Shown piece by piece: positions 33,069-43,000 of a DNA stretch of 57,694 nt; within the stretch, counting starts at the first letter, position 1; each line of letters begins with the position of its first letter. A program made the position numbers and the translations under genes. Under the pieces are notes generated by a model that was not told the origin of the DNA, did not search any database, and saw only the letters and a list, made by a program, of their open reading frames with translations. This DNA is from Desulfarculales bacterium (GTDB lineage: Bacteria; Desulfobacterota; Desulfarculia; Desulfarculales; Desulfarculaceae), in contig JAIRYI010000044.1 of assembly GCA_031267815.1 (NCBI GenBank), positions 1 through 57,694 of the forward strand, in the 5' to 3' direction.

Positions 33069-33910
33069 ATGGCACGGCGAGCGCGTTCGCTGTAACCAGC
33101 GTTCCCATGACGGAAGAAGAATTTGAGCGCATCAGGTCTCTGGTAAAAACCAGTACCGGTATAAGCCTGGGAGAACACAAGCGCGATCTGGTGGTAAGCC
33201 GGCTGGCGCAGCGGCTGCGGAAATTGCGTCTCGGTTCTTTTACCGAATATTTGCAGTTTTTGGAACAGGACGGCGGCGATGATGAACTGATTAATATGAT
33301 CAACCGCATCACCACCAATAAAACCGATTTTTTCAGAGAAAATCATCATTTTGTTTTTTTGCGGGATGTGGTTCTGCCCGAGATTGTAAACAGCGGCGCA
33401 AGTAAAATACGGATGTGGTCGGCCGGCTGTTCCTCCGGCCAGGAGCCTTATACCCTGGCCATGGTCGCGCAGGAATTTTTTGCCGGCAAGTCAGGTTTTG
33501 ACTTGCGTATTCTGGCCACTGACCTTGACACCAACATGCTGCATATGGCCGACCAGGGCATTTATCAGGCCGAGCAGCTCGCGCCTGTGGATCCTGATCT
33601 GACCAGAAAATATTTTACCAAACTCGATCAGAACCACTATCAGGTCAAACCCGTTTTGCGCGCCATGATAACCTTTAAAAAATTTAATTTCATAACCAAC
33701 GTGACTTATAACATAAGGGTGCCGCTGGATTTTATTTTCTGCCGCAATGTGATGATTTATTTCGACGCCAAGGAGAAAGCGGATATCGTGCATAAATTCG
33801 CGGCAGTTTTGAAACCGCGGGGCTATCTGTTCGTGGGGCATTCGGAGTCACTGATGATGGCTAAAGACGTATTTGCGAACATCGGGCCTACCGTATACAG
33901 AAAAGTGTAG
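33065..33910 (+). CDS. cheR: Chemoreceptor glutamate methyltransferase CheR
   Basis: The 281-residue SAM-dependent enzyme methylates glutamates of chemoreceptors. The N-terminal helical domain contains RLAQRLRKLRL. The SAM-binding segment is WSAGCSSGQEPYTLAM, and the family motif FCRNVMIYFD is present near 232-241. TNKTDFFRE, involved in catalysis, is intact. The ATG overlaps the previous stop (ATGA). Its presence with CheB and CheD shows that the pathway adapts through receptor methylation even though no receptor gene is in the window. Confidence 0.93.
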   Translation: MNGTASAFAVTSVPMTEEEFERIRSLVKTSTGISLGEHKRDLVVSRLAQRLRKLRLGSFTEYLQFLEQDGGDDELINMINRITTNKTDFFRENHHFVFLRDVVLPEIVNSGASKIRMWSAGCSSGQEPYTLAMVAQEFFAGKSGFDLRILATDLDTNMLHMADQGIYQAEQLAPVDPDLTRKYFTKLDQNHYQVKPVLRAMITFKKFNFITNVTYNIRVPLDFIFCRNVMIYFDAKEKADIVHKFAAVLKPRGYLFVGHSESLMMAKDVFANIGPTVYRKV

Positions 33911-33913
33911 CTT

Positions 33914-34498
33914 ATGTACAGACGCTTTAACAATCAACTGAAACGCGATATGATAATTATTCAGCCGGGTGAATTCTATGTTACCAATAAAGCTGAAGTT
34001 ATCGGGACTGTACTGGGATCGTGCATAAGCGTATGCCTGCGCGACGCGAAGAAGAATGTCGGCGGAATGAACCATTTCATGCTGCCGGGAGATTTCAGAG
34101 TGGAAGATATATTCAAAAGTCAGAGCGCGCGCTACGGTATGTACGCTATGGAACTCATCCTGGGTGAAATTATAAAATTGGGAGGAGGACGCGAACATTT
34201 GAACGCCAAAATTTTTGGCGGCGGTCATGTGCTGGCTTCGGTGGGCAGGAGCCAGGGAAGCGTCCCTCAATCCAATATTGATTTCGTCAAGGCCTTCCTG
34301 TCTATGGAAGGCATACCCATTGTAGGTTCTGACGTTGGCGGCGAGCATGGCCGCAAAGTAATTTTTTTCCCGGATACGGGCAAGGTTTTTGTGCGTAAAC
34401 TCAAGCCGGAGGCGGAAAAGGAAATAGTGGTGCAGGAACGTAAATTTAAAAAGACTTTATCTCCTGTCAAAAGTGAAGACGTCACCTTATTTGAGTGA
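33914..34498 (+). CDS. cheD: Chemoreceptor glutamine deamidase CheD
   Basis: The 194-residue CheD deamidates receptor glutamines. The catalytic Cys-His-Thr set is visible: GTVLGSCISV supplies Thr and Cys, and GGMNHFMLP supplies His. The family segment AKIFGGGHV follows near 97. It starts 3 bp after cheR, and its TGA overlaps the GTG of cheB, so the three adaptation enzymes are translated together. The N-terminus (MYRRFNNQLKRD) may extend slightly beyond the typical family start. Confidence 0.92.
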   Translation: MYRRFNNQLKRDMIIIQPGEFYVTNKAEVIGTVLGSCISVCLRDAKKNVGGMNHFMLPGDFRVEDIFKSQSARYGMYAMELILGEIIKLGGGREHLNAKIFGGGHVLASVGRSQGSVPQSNIDFVKAFLSMEGIPIVGSDVGGEHGRKVIFFPDTGKVFVRKLKPEAEKEIVVQERKFKKTLSPVKSEDVTLFE

Positions 34499-35583
34499 AA
34501 TTTATGCTGCAAAATAAAATTAAAGTGATGGTAGTGGATGATTCGGCTCTGATCCGCGAGTTTTTACGCCAGATAATCACCGAACAGCCGGATATGCAGG
34601 CCATAACCGCCAGCGATCCTTATATGGCCAGAGATAAAATGCTTAAAGAAATGCCTGACGTAATGATTCTGGATATTGAAATGCCCAGAATGGACGGCAT
34701 AACTTTCCTGAAGCATATTATGAATTTTAAATCTATTCCCGTCATCATGTTCTCCAGCCTTACCAAAAACAGGGCTGATCTCACGGTCACCGCCCTAAGC
34801 ATGGGGGCGGTGGACGTCATTGCCAAACCGTCCAATAACGTCAGGCAGGAACTTGACGAAATGAAAGAAGACCTCCTCGGTAAAATCAGGGCGGTAACCG
34901 GATCCAAAGTGCGCAGAAAAGCCAGCGCCGCTTCTTTGCAGGTGACCAGTAAAATTGAAATAGACGCGGTGCTTCCTCTGAGACCGGCCCCCCGGGTTCA
35001 CAGCCCCTTTGTTGTCCTTATGGGCGCTTCCACCGGCGGGACCGAGGCATTGGAGAAAGTGCTGCTCGATCTTCCCGCCGACAGCCCTCCTATTTTTATT
35101 GTCCAGCACATGCCGGAACACCTCACTCTGGCCTTTGCCAACCGTTTGAACGCCAAATGTAAGATGAATGTTTCCGAGGCGGCGGACGGGCAGGAAGTGG
35201 CGCCGGGCAATTGCGTTGTCGCTCCCGGCGGCCCCCGCCACATGATGGTGGAAAAGGGGCGCGGCGGCGGCTATCAGGCGCGCCTGCTGGACGCTCCTCC
35301 GGTCAACCGCCACCGGCCTTCCGTGGACGTCCTGTTCCGTTCCGGAGCCAATGTCATCGGCGGTAACGCCCTGGCGGTGATCATGACCGGTATGGGCGAT
35401 GACGGCGCCCAGGGTATGAAGGATTTGCACGACGCCGGAGCGGCGACTGTCGCCCAGAACGAACAGACCTGTGTGGTTTACGGCATGCCTAAAGTGGCGG
35501 TGCAAAAAGGCGGGGTGGATAAAATTATTCCTTTGGGCGAAATAGCTTCCATTGTCATCCAGCACTGGCAGCGCGCCCGATAA
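34495..35583 (+). CDS. cheB: Chemotaxis protein-glutamate methylesterase CheB
   Basis: The roughly 360-residue protein has an N-terminal receiver (VVDDSALIR; phosphoacceptor Asp in LDIEMPRMDG; K in AKPSNN). The C-terminal methylesterase has the catalytic triad in GASTGGTEAL (Ser), VQHMPEHLT (His) and MTGMGDDGAQGM (Asp). It removes methyl groups from receptors when phosphorylated by CheA. The start is either GTG at 34495, overlapping the cheD stop as GTGA, or ATG at 34504; neither has a strong ribosome site, which favours coupling from cheD. Confidence 0.93.
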   Translation: MKFMLQNKIKVMVVDDSALIREFLRQIITEQPDMQAITASDPYMARDKMLKEMPDVMILDIEMPRMDGITFLKHIMNFKSIPVIMFSSLTKNRADLTVTALSMGAVDVIAKPSNNVRQELDEMKEDLLGKIRAVTGSKVRRKASAASLQVTSKIEIDAVLPLRPAPRVHSPFVVLMGASTGGTEALEKVLLDLPADSPPIFIVQHMPEHLTLAFANRLNAKCKMNVSEAADGQEVAPGNCVVAPGGPRHMMVEKGRGGGYQARLLDAPPVNRHRPSVDVLFRSGANVIGGNALAVIMTGMGDDGAQGMKDLHDAGAATVAQNEQTCVVYGMPKVAVQKGGVDKIIPLGEIASIVIQHWQRAR

Positions 35584-35714
35584 GTGAAGACCACGCTTTG
35601 CCGGCGCGGATGTAACCGGCGGCGGCGGCAAAACGGAAAGCGCTTTCTATCCGGCCGGGAGAAAAATGATTTACAGTATATGTATTATTATGACGGGATA
35701 GGTGGAGATGTTTT

Positions 35715-36881
35715 ATGGATGAAACTCCTCCCCTGATCTTAATTGTGGATGACAACCGCCTCAACCGGGAATTGCTGCGCTTGCATTTAAAAAAGCGCAA
35801 TTATGATTTTTTGAGCGCGAGCAACGGGTTGGAGGCGGTGGAAGCGCTTGTTTCCAATAAGCGCGGCCAGAGCGTGGATTTGATTCTTCTGGATCTCATG
35901 ATGCCGGAGATGGACGGTTTTGAATTTCTCAGCTGGCGGAAGGAACGTGAAGATATCCTGGAAATTCCGGTGATAGTCAACAGTTCCCTGGATGATTTCG
36001 AATCCATTGCCAAAGCTCTTACCATGGATACTTATGACTATTTTACCAAGCCTCTGCATCACTATGACCTGGAAATAATCCTGCCGCTTAAAATCAAGAA
36101 CGCCATCAGCGCCAAGCGCGCCCTGACCGCCTTGCGCAATCAGAATGTGACAATGCGCAATGAACTGGCTATGGCCGCCCGCTATCAACAGTTTCTCCTG
36201 CCCGCGGATGTGGATCTTCCGGGAGTTAAAGTGTCCTACATGTTTCAGCCCTGCTCGGATGTGGGGGGAGATTATTTTGATTTCTGGTCTTTAGACGATG
36301 GTTCGGTGTGCTTTGTACTCACCGACGCCACCGGCCACGGAGTTTCCGCGGCCATGACCGCTTCCATTGTCAAAGCTCTCCTGCCGGCTTATCTCAAAGC
36401 CCATCTCTCGCCGGCGCAGGCGCTGCTGTCCCTGAACGAAGATTTACTGCGTCTTACTCAGGAAGATACCTTTGTCACCGCCGCCTCGATCAGATATGAT
36501 CCTGCCCGCGCTGTAATCAGCTGGTGCCTGGCCGGCCACCCCTATCCGGTATTCCTTCCCCAAGAAGGGCCGGCCCAGACTCTGGCCATGAATTCATTGT
36601 TTCTGGGAATCTTCCCCAGCGATAACGCCTTGATGGATATTCACGATCAGACGCTTGAGGTGAAGGCCGGAGACCGGCTTATGATATACAGCGACGGGCT
36701 TACTGAAGCGCCCGGAGCCGGAACCGGCGAGGGGTTTGGCGTAAAAAGAATTATGGATATCATGGTTGATAACCGCGGCCGTGATATTAATTATCTGCGC
36801 AATGTCATATATGATCAATTGAAAGAATATGTAAAAGGCGATTTCCCCGATGACGTGGCTTACATTATAATGGAGTTCTGA
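35715..36881 (+). CDS. Receiver-PP2C phosphatase (RsbU/SpoIIE-type)
   Basis: The 388-residue protein joins a receiver (residues 1-125; VDDNRLNREL, phosphoacceptor in LLDLMMPEMDG) to a SpoIIE-type PP2C phosphatase (about 165-385). Metal-binding motifs are VGGDYFDF, LTDATGHGVSAAM and YSDGLTEA. Such proteins dephosphorylate STAS antagonists when their receiver is phosphorylated. The STAS protein with a phosphorylatable Ser is the first gene of the operon, so CheA phosphate could control the switch. It lies 131 bp after cheB, and a second promoter there is possible. Confidence 0.9.
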   Translation: MDETPPLILIVDDNRLNRELLRLHLKKRNYDFLSASNGLEAVEALVSNKRGQSVDLILLDLMMPEMDGFEFLSWRKEREDILEIPVIVNSSLDDFESIAKALTMDTYDYFTKPLHHYDLEIILPLKIKNAISAKRALTALRNQNVTMRNELAMAARYQQFLLPADVDLPGVKVSYMFQPCSDVGGDYFDFWSLDDGSVCFVLTDATGHGVSAAMTASIVKALLPAYLKAHLSPAQALLSLNEDLLRLTQEDTFVTAASIRYDPARAVISWCLAGHPYPVFLPQEGPAQTLAMNSLFLGIFPSDNALMDIHDQTLEVKAGDRLMIYSDGLTEAPGAGTGEGFGVKRIMDIMVDNRGRDINYLRNVIYDQLKEYVKGDFPDDVAYIIMEF

Positions 36882-36884
36882 TCT

Positions 36885-37727
36885 ATGCCTTTTGGGGCGC
36901 CTCCGCGCCGGTTAAGATCTCAGCGGATTCTGATGGTGGACAGCGAGGCTGACTGCGGGGAGATGGAGTCGCTTCTGGCGGGCAAAAATTTTGTCTTCAC
37001 TTGCAGCAATGACGGCATCGAGGCTTTAAAGGTTTTCCGGGAGGGCTTTTTTGATCTGGTTCTGACGGATTTGGCGCTGCCCTCCCTGGATGGCATGGGT
37101 TTGCTTTCCGCCATCAAAGAAATCAATCCCAGAGTGCCGGTAATCATCATCAGCGGCCGCGGAGACGCGGCTACCGTGGTGTCCTGCCTGAAATGCGGGG
37201 CGGAAAATTTTCTGACCAAGCCTTTGCAGAAGGATATGCTCCTGAAAGTAACCGATCAGGCTCTGGCCATCAGTTACAGCCGTTTGGGAGGGCATGTTTT
37301 TGAAGGCAAGGCGCGGCAGATCACCTGTCTGAAATGCTCCAGCCGGCCTGAGGTTATCAAGGAGATAATTTTTTTGATTGCTCAGTCGGCAATTACCATC
37401 AAGTTTACGGAAAACGATCTGGACAACAATATCAAACTGGCTTTAGTGGAAGCCATTACCAATGCCATGGAACATGGGCATAATTGGGATGAAAATAAAC
37501 TGGTGGATATAACCGCTGATATAGACTATGATCAGTTGGAAGTTACCGTTCAGGATTATGGCTCCGGGTTTGACGTCAAGGCCCTTTCCAATCCCACCGA
37601 GCGGGAAAATTTATTTTCCGAGCGGGGAAGGGGCATATTCCTGATGCAGGCCATCATGGATGAGGTGCGCTTTAACGAAGCCGGCAATCGCATTACTCTG
37701 CTAAGAAAACGCTCTCGAATTAAATAA
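36885..37727 (+). CDS. Receiver-HATPase protein (RsbW/SpoIIAB-like anti-sigma kinase with receiver)
   Basis: The 280-residue protein has an N-terminal receiver (MVDSEADCGEM, acceptor in VLTDLALPSLDG, K in TKPLQKD). The C-terminal GHKL ATPase lies at about 160-275 (N-box ALVEAITNAMEHG, G1 VQDYGSGFD, G2 RGRGIFLMQA). It lacks a histidine-phosphoacceptor domain, so it resembles a serine kinase that phosphorylates a STAS protein rather than a histidine kinase. It starts 3 bp after the PP2C gene. The sigma factor or other partner it would hold is not encoded in the window. Confidence 0.87.
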   Translation: MPFGAPPRRLRSQRILMVDSEADCGEMESLLAGKNFVFTCSNDGIEALKVFREGFFDLVLTDLALPSLDGMGLLSAIKEINPRVPVIIISGRGDAATVVSCLKCGAENFLTKPLQKDMLLKVTDQALAISYSRLGGHVFEGKARQITCLKCSSRPEVIKEIIFLIAQSAITIKFTENDLDNNIKLALVEAITNAMEHGHNWDENKLVDITADIDYDQLEVTVQDYGSGFDVKALSNPTERENLFSERGRGIFLMQAIMDEVRFNEAGNRITLLRKRSRIK

Positions 37728-37773
37728 CCGCGTTTGCGGCGTAAACCGCCGAATCAGAAATTGCCCGGCCGCG

Positions 37774-37806
37774 GTTCCGGTTTAAGCAACGGAACGGTTT
37801 ATTTTT
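37774..37806 (+). terminator. Probable terminator of the chemosensory operon
   Basis: GTTCCG at 37774-37779 pairs with CGGAAC at 37790-37795, followed by GGTTTATTTTTTATTTTT. The stem is short but the T-rich tail is good. hisD begins just downstream. Confidence 0.45.
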
Positions 37807-37826
37807 TATTTTTAGATGGATAGACA

Positions 37827-39113
37827 ATGCAAGTTGAACTGTTAAGCGAGTTAAGCGCCGAGCGCCTTGATTTTCTGCTCAGCCGCTCCGCATTGGATGT
37901 GAGCGGCGTCCACCGGGATGTATCCGCGATTGTGGCGGATGTGCGCTCTCAAGGCGACGCGGCCCTCCTGGCCCAGCACGCGGCCTTGCGGCCGGGAGCC
38001 GGAATTGAGGATTTGAAAGTGAGCGCGGCGGAAATAGAAGCCGCTCTGGCCTCGGTGGATCAAAAAGTCATCAAAAGCCTTGCCCTGGCGGCGGAGAATA
38101 TCCGCTCTTTTCACGCCGCCCAGTTGGAAAAACCGCAATGGGAAATGGAGATCCGCCCCGGCGTCAGAGCCGGGCGCAAGCATACTCCCCTGAACCGGGT
38201 TGGCTGTTATGTGCCGGGCATGCGGGCGGTATATCCTTCCACCGCCCTCATGACCGTTCTGCCCGCCGTGGTGGCCGGAGTGAGCCAGGTTATAGTCTGC
38301 ACCCCGCCCGGAGAAGGGCTGGCGGTAAACCCTCAGACTTTGGCCGCCTGCCATATAAGCGGGGTCAGGGATATTTACAAACTGGGCGGACCCTGGGCCA
38401 TTGCCGCCATGGCTTATGGCACGGCTTTAATTCCCAAGGTGGACAAAATAGTCGGTCCCGGGAATAAATATGTGACTGCGGCCAAAATGCTGGTTTTCGG
38501 CCAGGTGGACATAGATTCCCCGGCCGGCCCGTCGGAAGCGCTTATAATAGCTGATGATACGGCCAATCCTGAGTGGCTGGCCCTGGATTTCCTGGCCCAA
38601 ATGGAGCATGATCCGGATTCCGCGGCCATTCTGCTCACGCCCAGCCGCGGGCTGGCGCAAGCTGTGGTCAGCCGGATAGAAGCAATTCTTCCCTCTCTGC
38701 CCCGCCGGGAGATAATGAGGCAAAGCGGGCGTTACGCCGCCGTCCTTGTGGCGGAAGATTTGAATCAGGCCATAGAATTCAGCAACCGCTATGCCCCGGA
38801 ACATCTGCAGATTGATACCGCCAATCCCTGGGAAGCGCTGGCGGCGGTTAAAAACGCCGGTTCCATTTTTCTGGGTCCGTACGCCCCTGTGGCCGTGGGA
38901 GATTACGCCAGCGGCACCAACCATGTCCTGCCCACCGGCGGGGGGGCGCGCATGTTCAGCGGGCTTAGCGTGGACGATTTCATTAAAAAGCCCACTTATC
39001 AGTATTTAAGCCGGGAGGGGCTGGCCTCTCTTGCCCCCGTCGTGGTGAATCTGGCGGAAAACGAAGGGCTGACAACTCATGCTTTGAGCGTAAAACAGCG
39101 CCTGCGGGAATGA
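37827..39113 (+). CDS. hisD: Histidinol dehydrogenase
   Basis: The 428-residue zinc enzyme performs the last two oxidations of histidine synthesis, histidinol to histidine. Family motifs are intact: [29 protein letters not shown], the catalytic Glu-His of YAPEHLQI near 325, and [15 protein letters not shown]. It is isolated from other his genes. Its TGA overlaps the start of the downstream methyltransferase (ATGA at 39110), so the two are co-translated. Confidence 0.95.
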   Translation: MQVELLSELSAERLDFLLSRSALDVSGVHRDVSAIVADVRSQGDAALLAQHAALRPGAGIEDLKVSAAEIEAALASVDQKVIKSLALAAENIRSFHAAQLEKPQWEMEIRPGVRAGRKHTPLNRVGCYVPGMRAVYPSTALMTVLPAVVAGVSQVIVCTPPGEGLAVNPQTLAACHISGVRDIYKLGGPWAIAAMAYGTALIPKVDKIVGPGNKYVTAAKMLVFGQVDIDSPAGPSEALIIADDTANPEWLALDFLAQMEHDPDSAAILLTPSRGLAQAVVSRIEAILPSLPRREIMRQSGRYAAVLVAEDLNQAIEFSNRYAPEHLQIDTANPWEALAAVKNAGSIFLGPYAPVAVGDYASGTNHVLPTGGGARMFSGLSVDDFIKKPTYQYLSREGLASLAPVVVNLAENEGLTTHALSVKQRLRE

Positions 39114-40069
39114 AAAAGCTCTCTCCCCGTAACCGCAGCCTGACTTTGCGGGAAGAGGAAATCGGGCCTTTCTCTCTCCGTCTGCTCCAAGAGATAACCC
39201 GCCCGCTTTCCCTGGGAGATATCCTGGACCGCACTATCTGCCAGGACCTCTTTACCCTGCTGGAGTTTCTGCCCGCCGCGTCTTTTGATTTGATCATTGC
39301 CGATCCTCCTTATAATCTTGACAAAGATTTCGGCGGTCTGACCTTTGGCCGGAGAAGTCAGGACGATTATCAGGCCTGGCTTGATCTTTGGCTGCCGGCC
39401 ATGGCCCGTTTGCTCAAGCCGCAGGGGTCCATCTATGTCTGCGGAGACTGGCGTTCATCCGCCTCGCTGCAAACGGCTGTGCAGAAGCACTTCCTGCTGC
39501 GCAACCGCATTACCTGGGAAAGGGAAAAGGGGCGGGCCGCCGGCCGTAACTGGAAAAATTCGCATGAGGATATCTGGTTCGCCACTTTATCTTCCGCTTA
39601 TTATTTCAATCCTGACAAGGTGCGCCTGAAGCGCCGGATCATGGCGCCTTATGTGGATGAACGCAAAAGACCCAAAGACTGGCAGGAGGAAAAACTGCCC
39701 GGCCAGAGGCAGGGACGGTTCCGCCTCACCGCGCCTTCCAATTTGTGGACAGATATTACCGTGCCTTTCTGGTCAATGGCTGAAAATACGGTCCATCCCA
39801 CCCAGAAGCCGGAAAAACTGCTGGCCAAGCTCATTCTGGCCAGCAGCCGGGAAGGGGAGGTGATTCTGGACCCCTTTGCCGGAGTGGGTTCCTGCCAGGT
39901 GACCGCCAAAAAGCTGAAACGTCATTATGTGGGTGTGGAAATAAACCGCCATTACTGCCTGCTGGCGGAAAAACGTCTGCTCCTGGCGGAAAGCCAGCCC
40001 CGGATTCAAGGTTATCAGCAGGAAATATTCTGGGAGAGGAATAGCGGTTCTTTTTTGCCGTCCGCCTAA
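39110..40069 (+). CDS. Site-specific DNA methyltransferase, beta class (N6-adenine or N4-cytosine)
   Basis: The 319-residue enzyme has the catalytic DPPY at 65-68 (IIADPPYNLD) before the SAM-binding DPFAGVGS near 268, the order of beta-class amino methyltransferases such as M.HinfI or CcrM. HPTQKPEKL precedes the SAM motif as usual. No restriction gene is adjacent, so it looks like an orphan regulator-type or housekeeping methylase. It is translationally coupled to hisD, an unusual partner. The recognition site cannot be read from sequence. Confidence 0.88.
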   Translation: MKKLSPRNRSLTLREEEIGPFSLRLLQEITRPLSLGDILDRTICQDLFTLLEFLPAASFDLIIADPPYNLDKDFGGLTFGRRSQDDYQAWLDLWLPAMARLLKPQGSIYVCGDWRSSASLQTAVQKHFLLRNRITWEREKGRAAGRNWKNSHEDIWFATLSSAYYFNPDKVRLKRRIMAPYVDERKRPKDWQEEKLPGQRQGRFRLTAPSNLWTDITVPFWSMAENTVHPTQKPEKLLAKLILASSREGEVILDPFAGVGSCQVTAKKLKRHYVGVEINRHYCLLAEKRLLLAESQPRIQGYQQEIFWERNSGSFLPSA

Positions 40070-40093
40070 AAAAGAGGGGCGGGCGGGCCCGGC

Positions 40094-43000
40094 TTACGCT
40101 CTCCTGTCGCGGTCAATCTGCTGCATGTGCTTGAAAGCCATGGACATCATGAGTTTTATGCGGTTGAGCTGATTGACCGGGCTGGCGCCCGGATCATAGT
40201 CCAGAGCCACGATATTGGCGCCCTGGAAGCGGCGTTTAAGTTCTTTCATCACGCCTTTGCCGGTGATATGGTTGGGCAGGCAGGCAAAAGGCTGGGCGCA
40301 GATGATGTTTTTTACGTCATGGGTCAGCAATTCCATCATCTCGGCGGTTAAAAGCCAGCCTTCTCCGCTCTGGTTGCCGTTGTTGACCACCGGGCGCGCC
40401 ATGCGGGCCAGATGATCAATGGGCAGAGGGGCGCCGAAACGGGTGGGGGCGAGAGCTTTACGCATGCCGGCGCGGATATGGTTGAGTATCGTGATCAAGG
40501 TCCGGCTGCGAATGCGGCTTTGCAAGCTGCCTGATAAATACTTATGGGAATATATTTGGTCGAACAGGCAGTAGAATAAAAAGTCGGCAAGATCGGGAAT
40601 ATGGGCTTCCCCTCCCTCCCGTTCAATGATATCCACCAGGCTGTTGTTGGCGTCGGGGTTGTATTTTACAAATATTTCCCCCACAATGCCAACTTTGGGC
40701 CGGGGGATGTGATCAAGCGCCAGATTGCTGAAATCGCGCGCCATGGCGAACATATGGCGGGAAAATAAACTCTTGGTGCAGGAGCCGGTGATATTGGCGG
40801 CGGCCTTTTCGCTCCAATAGTCAAAAAGGGCATTGGCGCTGCCTTTGAACAGTTCGTGGGGGCGGGTGGCCAGAAGAAGGCGCATGAGCATATCGCCATA
40901 AAACAGGGACAGAGTCATGCTTTTGGCCATTGCGCGAGTCATCTGGAAGCCTGGGTTGTCCTCCAGGGAGGCCAGGTTGAAGGAAATCACCGGGATATGG
41001 CCCAAACCGTTCTGGTGCAAGGCCTGACGCAGAAAAGTTATATAATTGGTAGCCCGGCAGCCGCCGCCGGTCTGGGAAATAATCAGGGCTACTTCCTGGT
41101 CGCGGTAGCTGGTTTGCACCGCGTGCATAAGCTGCCCCACCACCATTAAAGCCGGATAGCAGACGTCATTATTGACCAGGCGCAGGCCCTCTTCCACCGC
41201 CGCGGGGGAAATGTGGGGCAGCACTTTCAGCCTGTAGCCGTTGGATTCCATGAGCGGTTTTAAAAATTGAAAGTGATAGGGAGACATTTGCGTGGCCAGG
41301 ATGGTGTGGGTGGCGCGCATATCTTTTGTGTAGGCGGCGCGGGCGGGGACAGGGCGCACTTGCCGGTTAAAGGGCTGGGTAAAGGAAACGGCGCGGCTCC
41401 GTTCGCGCATGGTCGCCATGAGAGAGCGGATACGGATACGCGCCACCCCCATATTGTTGCCTTCATCGATTTTGAGCAGAGTGTGTACTTTGCCCGCCTG
41501 TTCCAGAATAGAGCTTACCTGCTCGGAACTGATGGCGTCCAAGCCGCAGCCAAAAGAGCTGAGCTGCACCAGTTGCAGGCGGGGGTTCCGGGCCACCGCG
41601 GCGGCGGCCCGGTACTGGCGGGAGTGATAGGCCCACTGGTCCACCACCTGTATGTTTTCCACTTCCTGCCCCTGATAGGCCACCGCGTCCTCACTCAATA
41701 CCGCCAGACCCTGGCTGGTTATGTATTGCGGTATGCCGTGGTTGATGGCCGGATCCAAATGATAAGGATGGCCGGTGAGGACAATGGCTTCCAGATTTTC
41801 CGTTTCCACTGTCTGCAGAGCCAGCCGCCCCATTTCTGTCACTTCCCGGCGAAAGTTTTCCTGTTCGTAATAAGCCGCTGAAAGAGCCAGATTGATTTCG
41901 CCGCGGCTGATTTTTAAATATTTTAACTCATGGTGCAGGCGGCCGGCCATGCGGGGGGGCGAGTCATAAGGCAGGAAGGGCTGTAAAAGGGTGGTGGCGC
42001 TGTCTTTAAGCGCGTCCATATTAAGGCGGATCACCTCAGGATAACTGGCGACCACAGGGCAGTTGAAATGATTGTGGACGTCAGCAAACAATTTTTGCTC
42101 TTTGTTGATGCAGGGATAAAAAATCAGGGGCACTCCGCGCCTGATCAGATCCAGGATGTGGCCGTGGACCATTTTGGCGGGATAACACAGAGTCTGGGAA
42201 GAGATTGTCTCCAGGCCGGTATTGTATAAAGCCCGGGAAGAGGGTTTGGAAAGCTCGACTCTGAATCCCAGGCGGGAGAAAAAGGTAAACCAGAAGGGAT
42301 AGTTGTCATACATGTTCAGCACTCGGGGCAGACCGATACGTCCCCGGAAGGCATTGCGGTCCGGCAAAGGCCGGTAGTGGTTGAAAAGGCGGTTATATTT
42401 CCATTCGTAAAGATTGGGCACTTTAGGGGCGGCGGCCTTATGGGCAACTCCCTTTTCGCAGCGGTTGCCGGAAGTGAAGCTGTGCCCGCCGGAAAAGTGA
42501 TTGATGGTTATCAGGCAGCGGTTGCCGCATCCGGGGCATCGTCTGGTTTCTATTTGCACCTTAAAGTTTTTGAGATCTCCGGCGCTGATTAGTTCACTGG
42601 CGCCGGTTCCGTCCCATCTCTCTTTGGCGATGAGAGCGGCGCCAAAGGCGCCCATTAACCCCGATATATTGGGCCGCACCACCTCGCGCCCTACCGAGAG
42701 TTCGAATGCGCGCAGCACCGCGTCATTGTGGAAAGTCCCGCCTTGCACCACTACATGAGATCCCAGGTCTTCCGGACGTCTGATTTTTATTACCTTATAA
42801 AGGGCGTTGCGCACTACGGAATAGGCCAGACCGGCCGAAATGTCCGCCACGCTCATGCCCTCTTTCTGGGCATGTTTGACTTTGGAATTCATGAACACGG
42901 TACAGCGCGAGCCAAGATCAACCGGCTGATGGGAAGTTAGGGCGGTCCGGGCGAATTGTTCCACTTCCATATTCAGGGAAGTGGCAAAAGTCTGGAGAAA

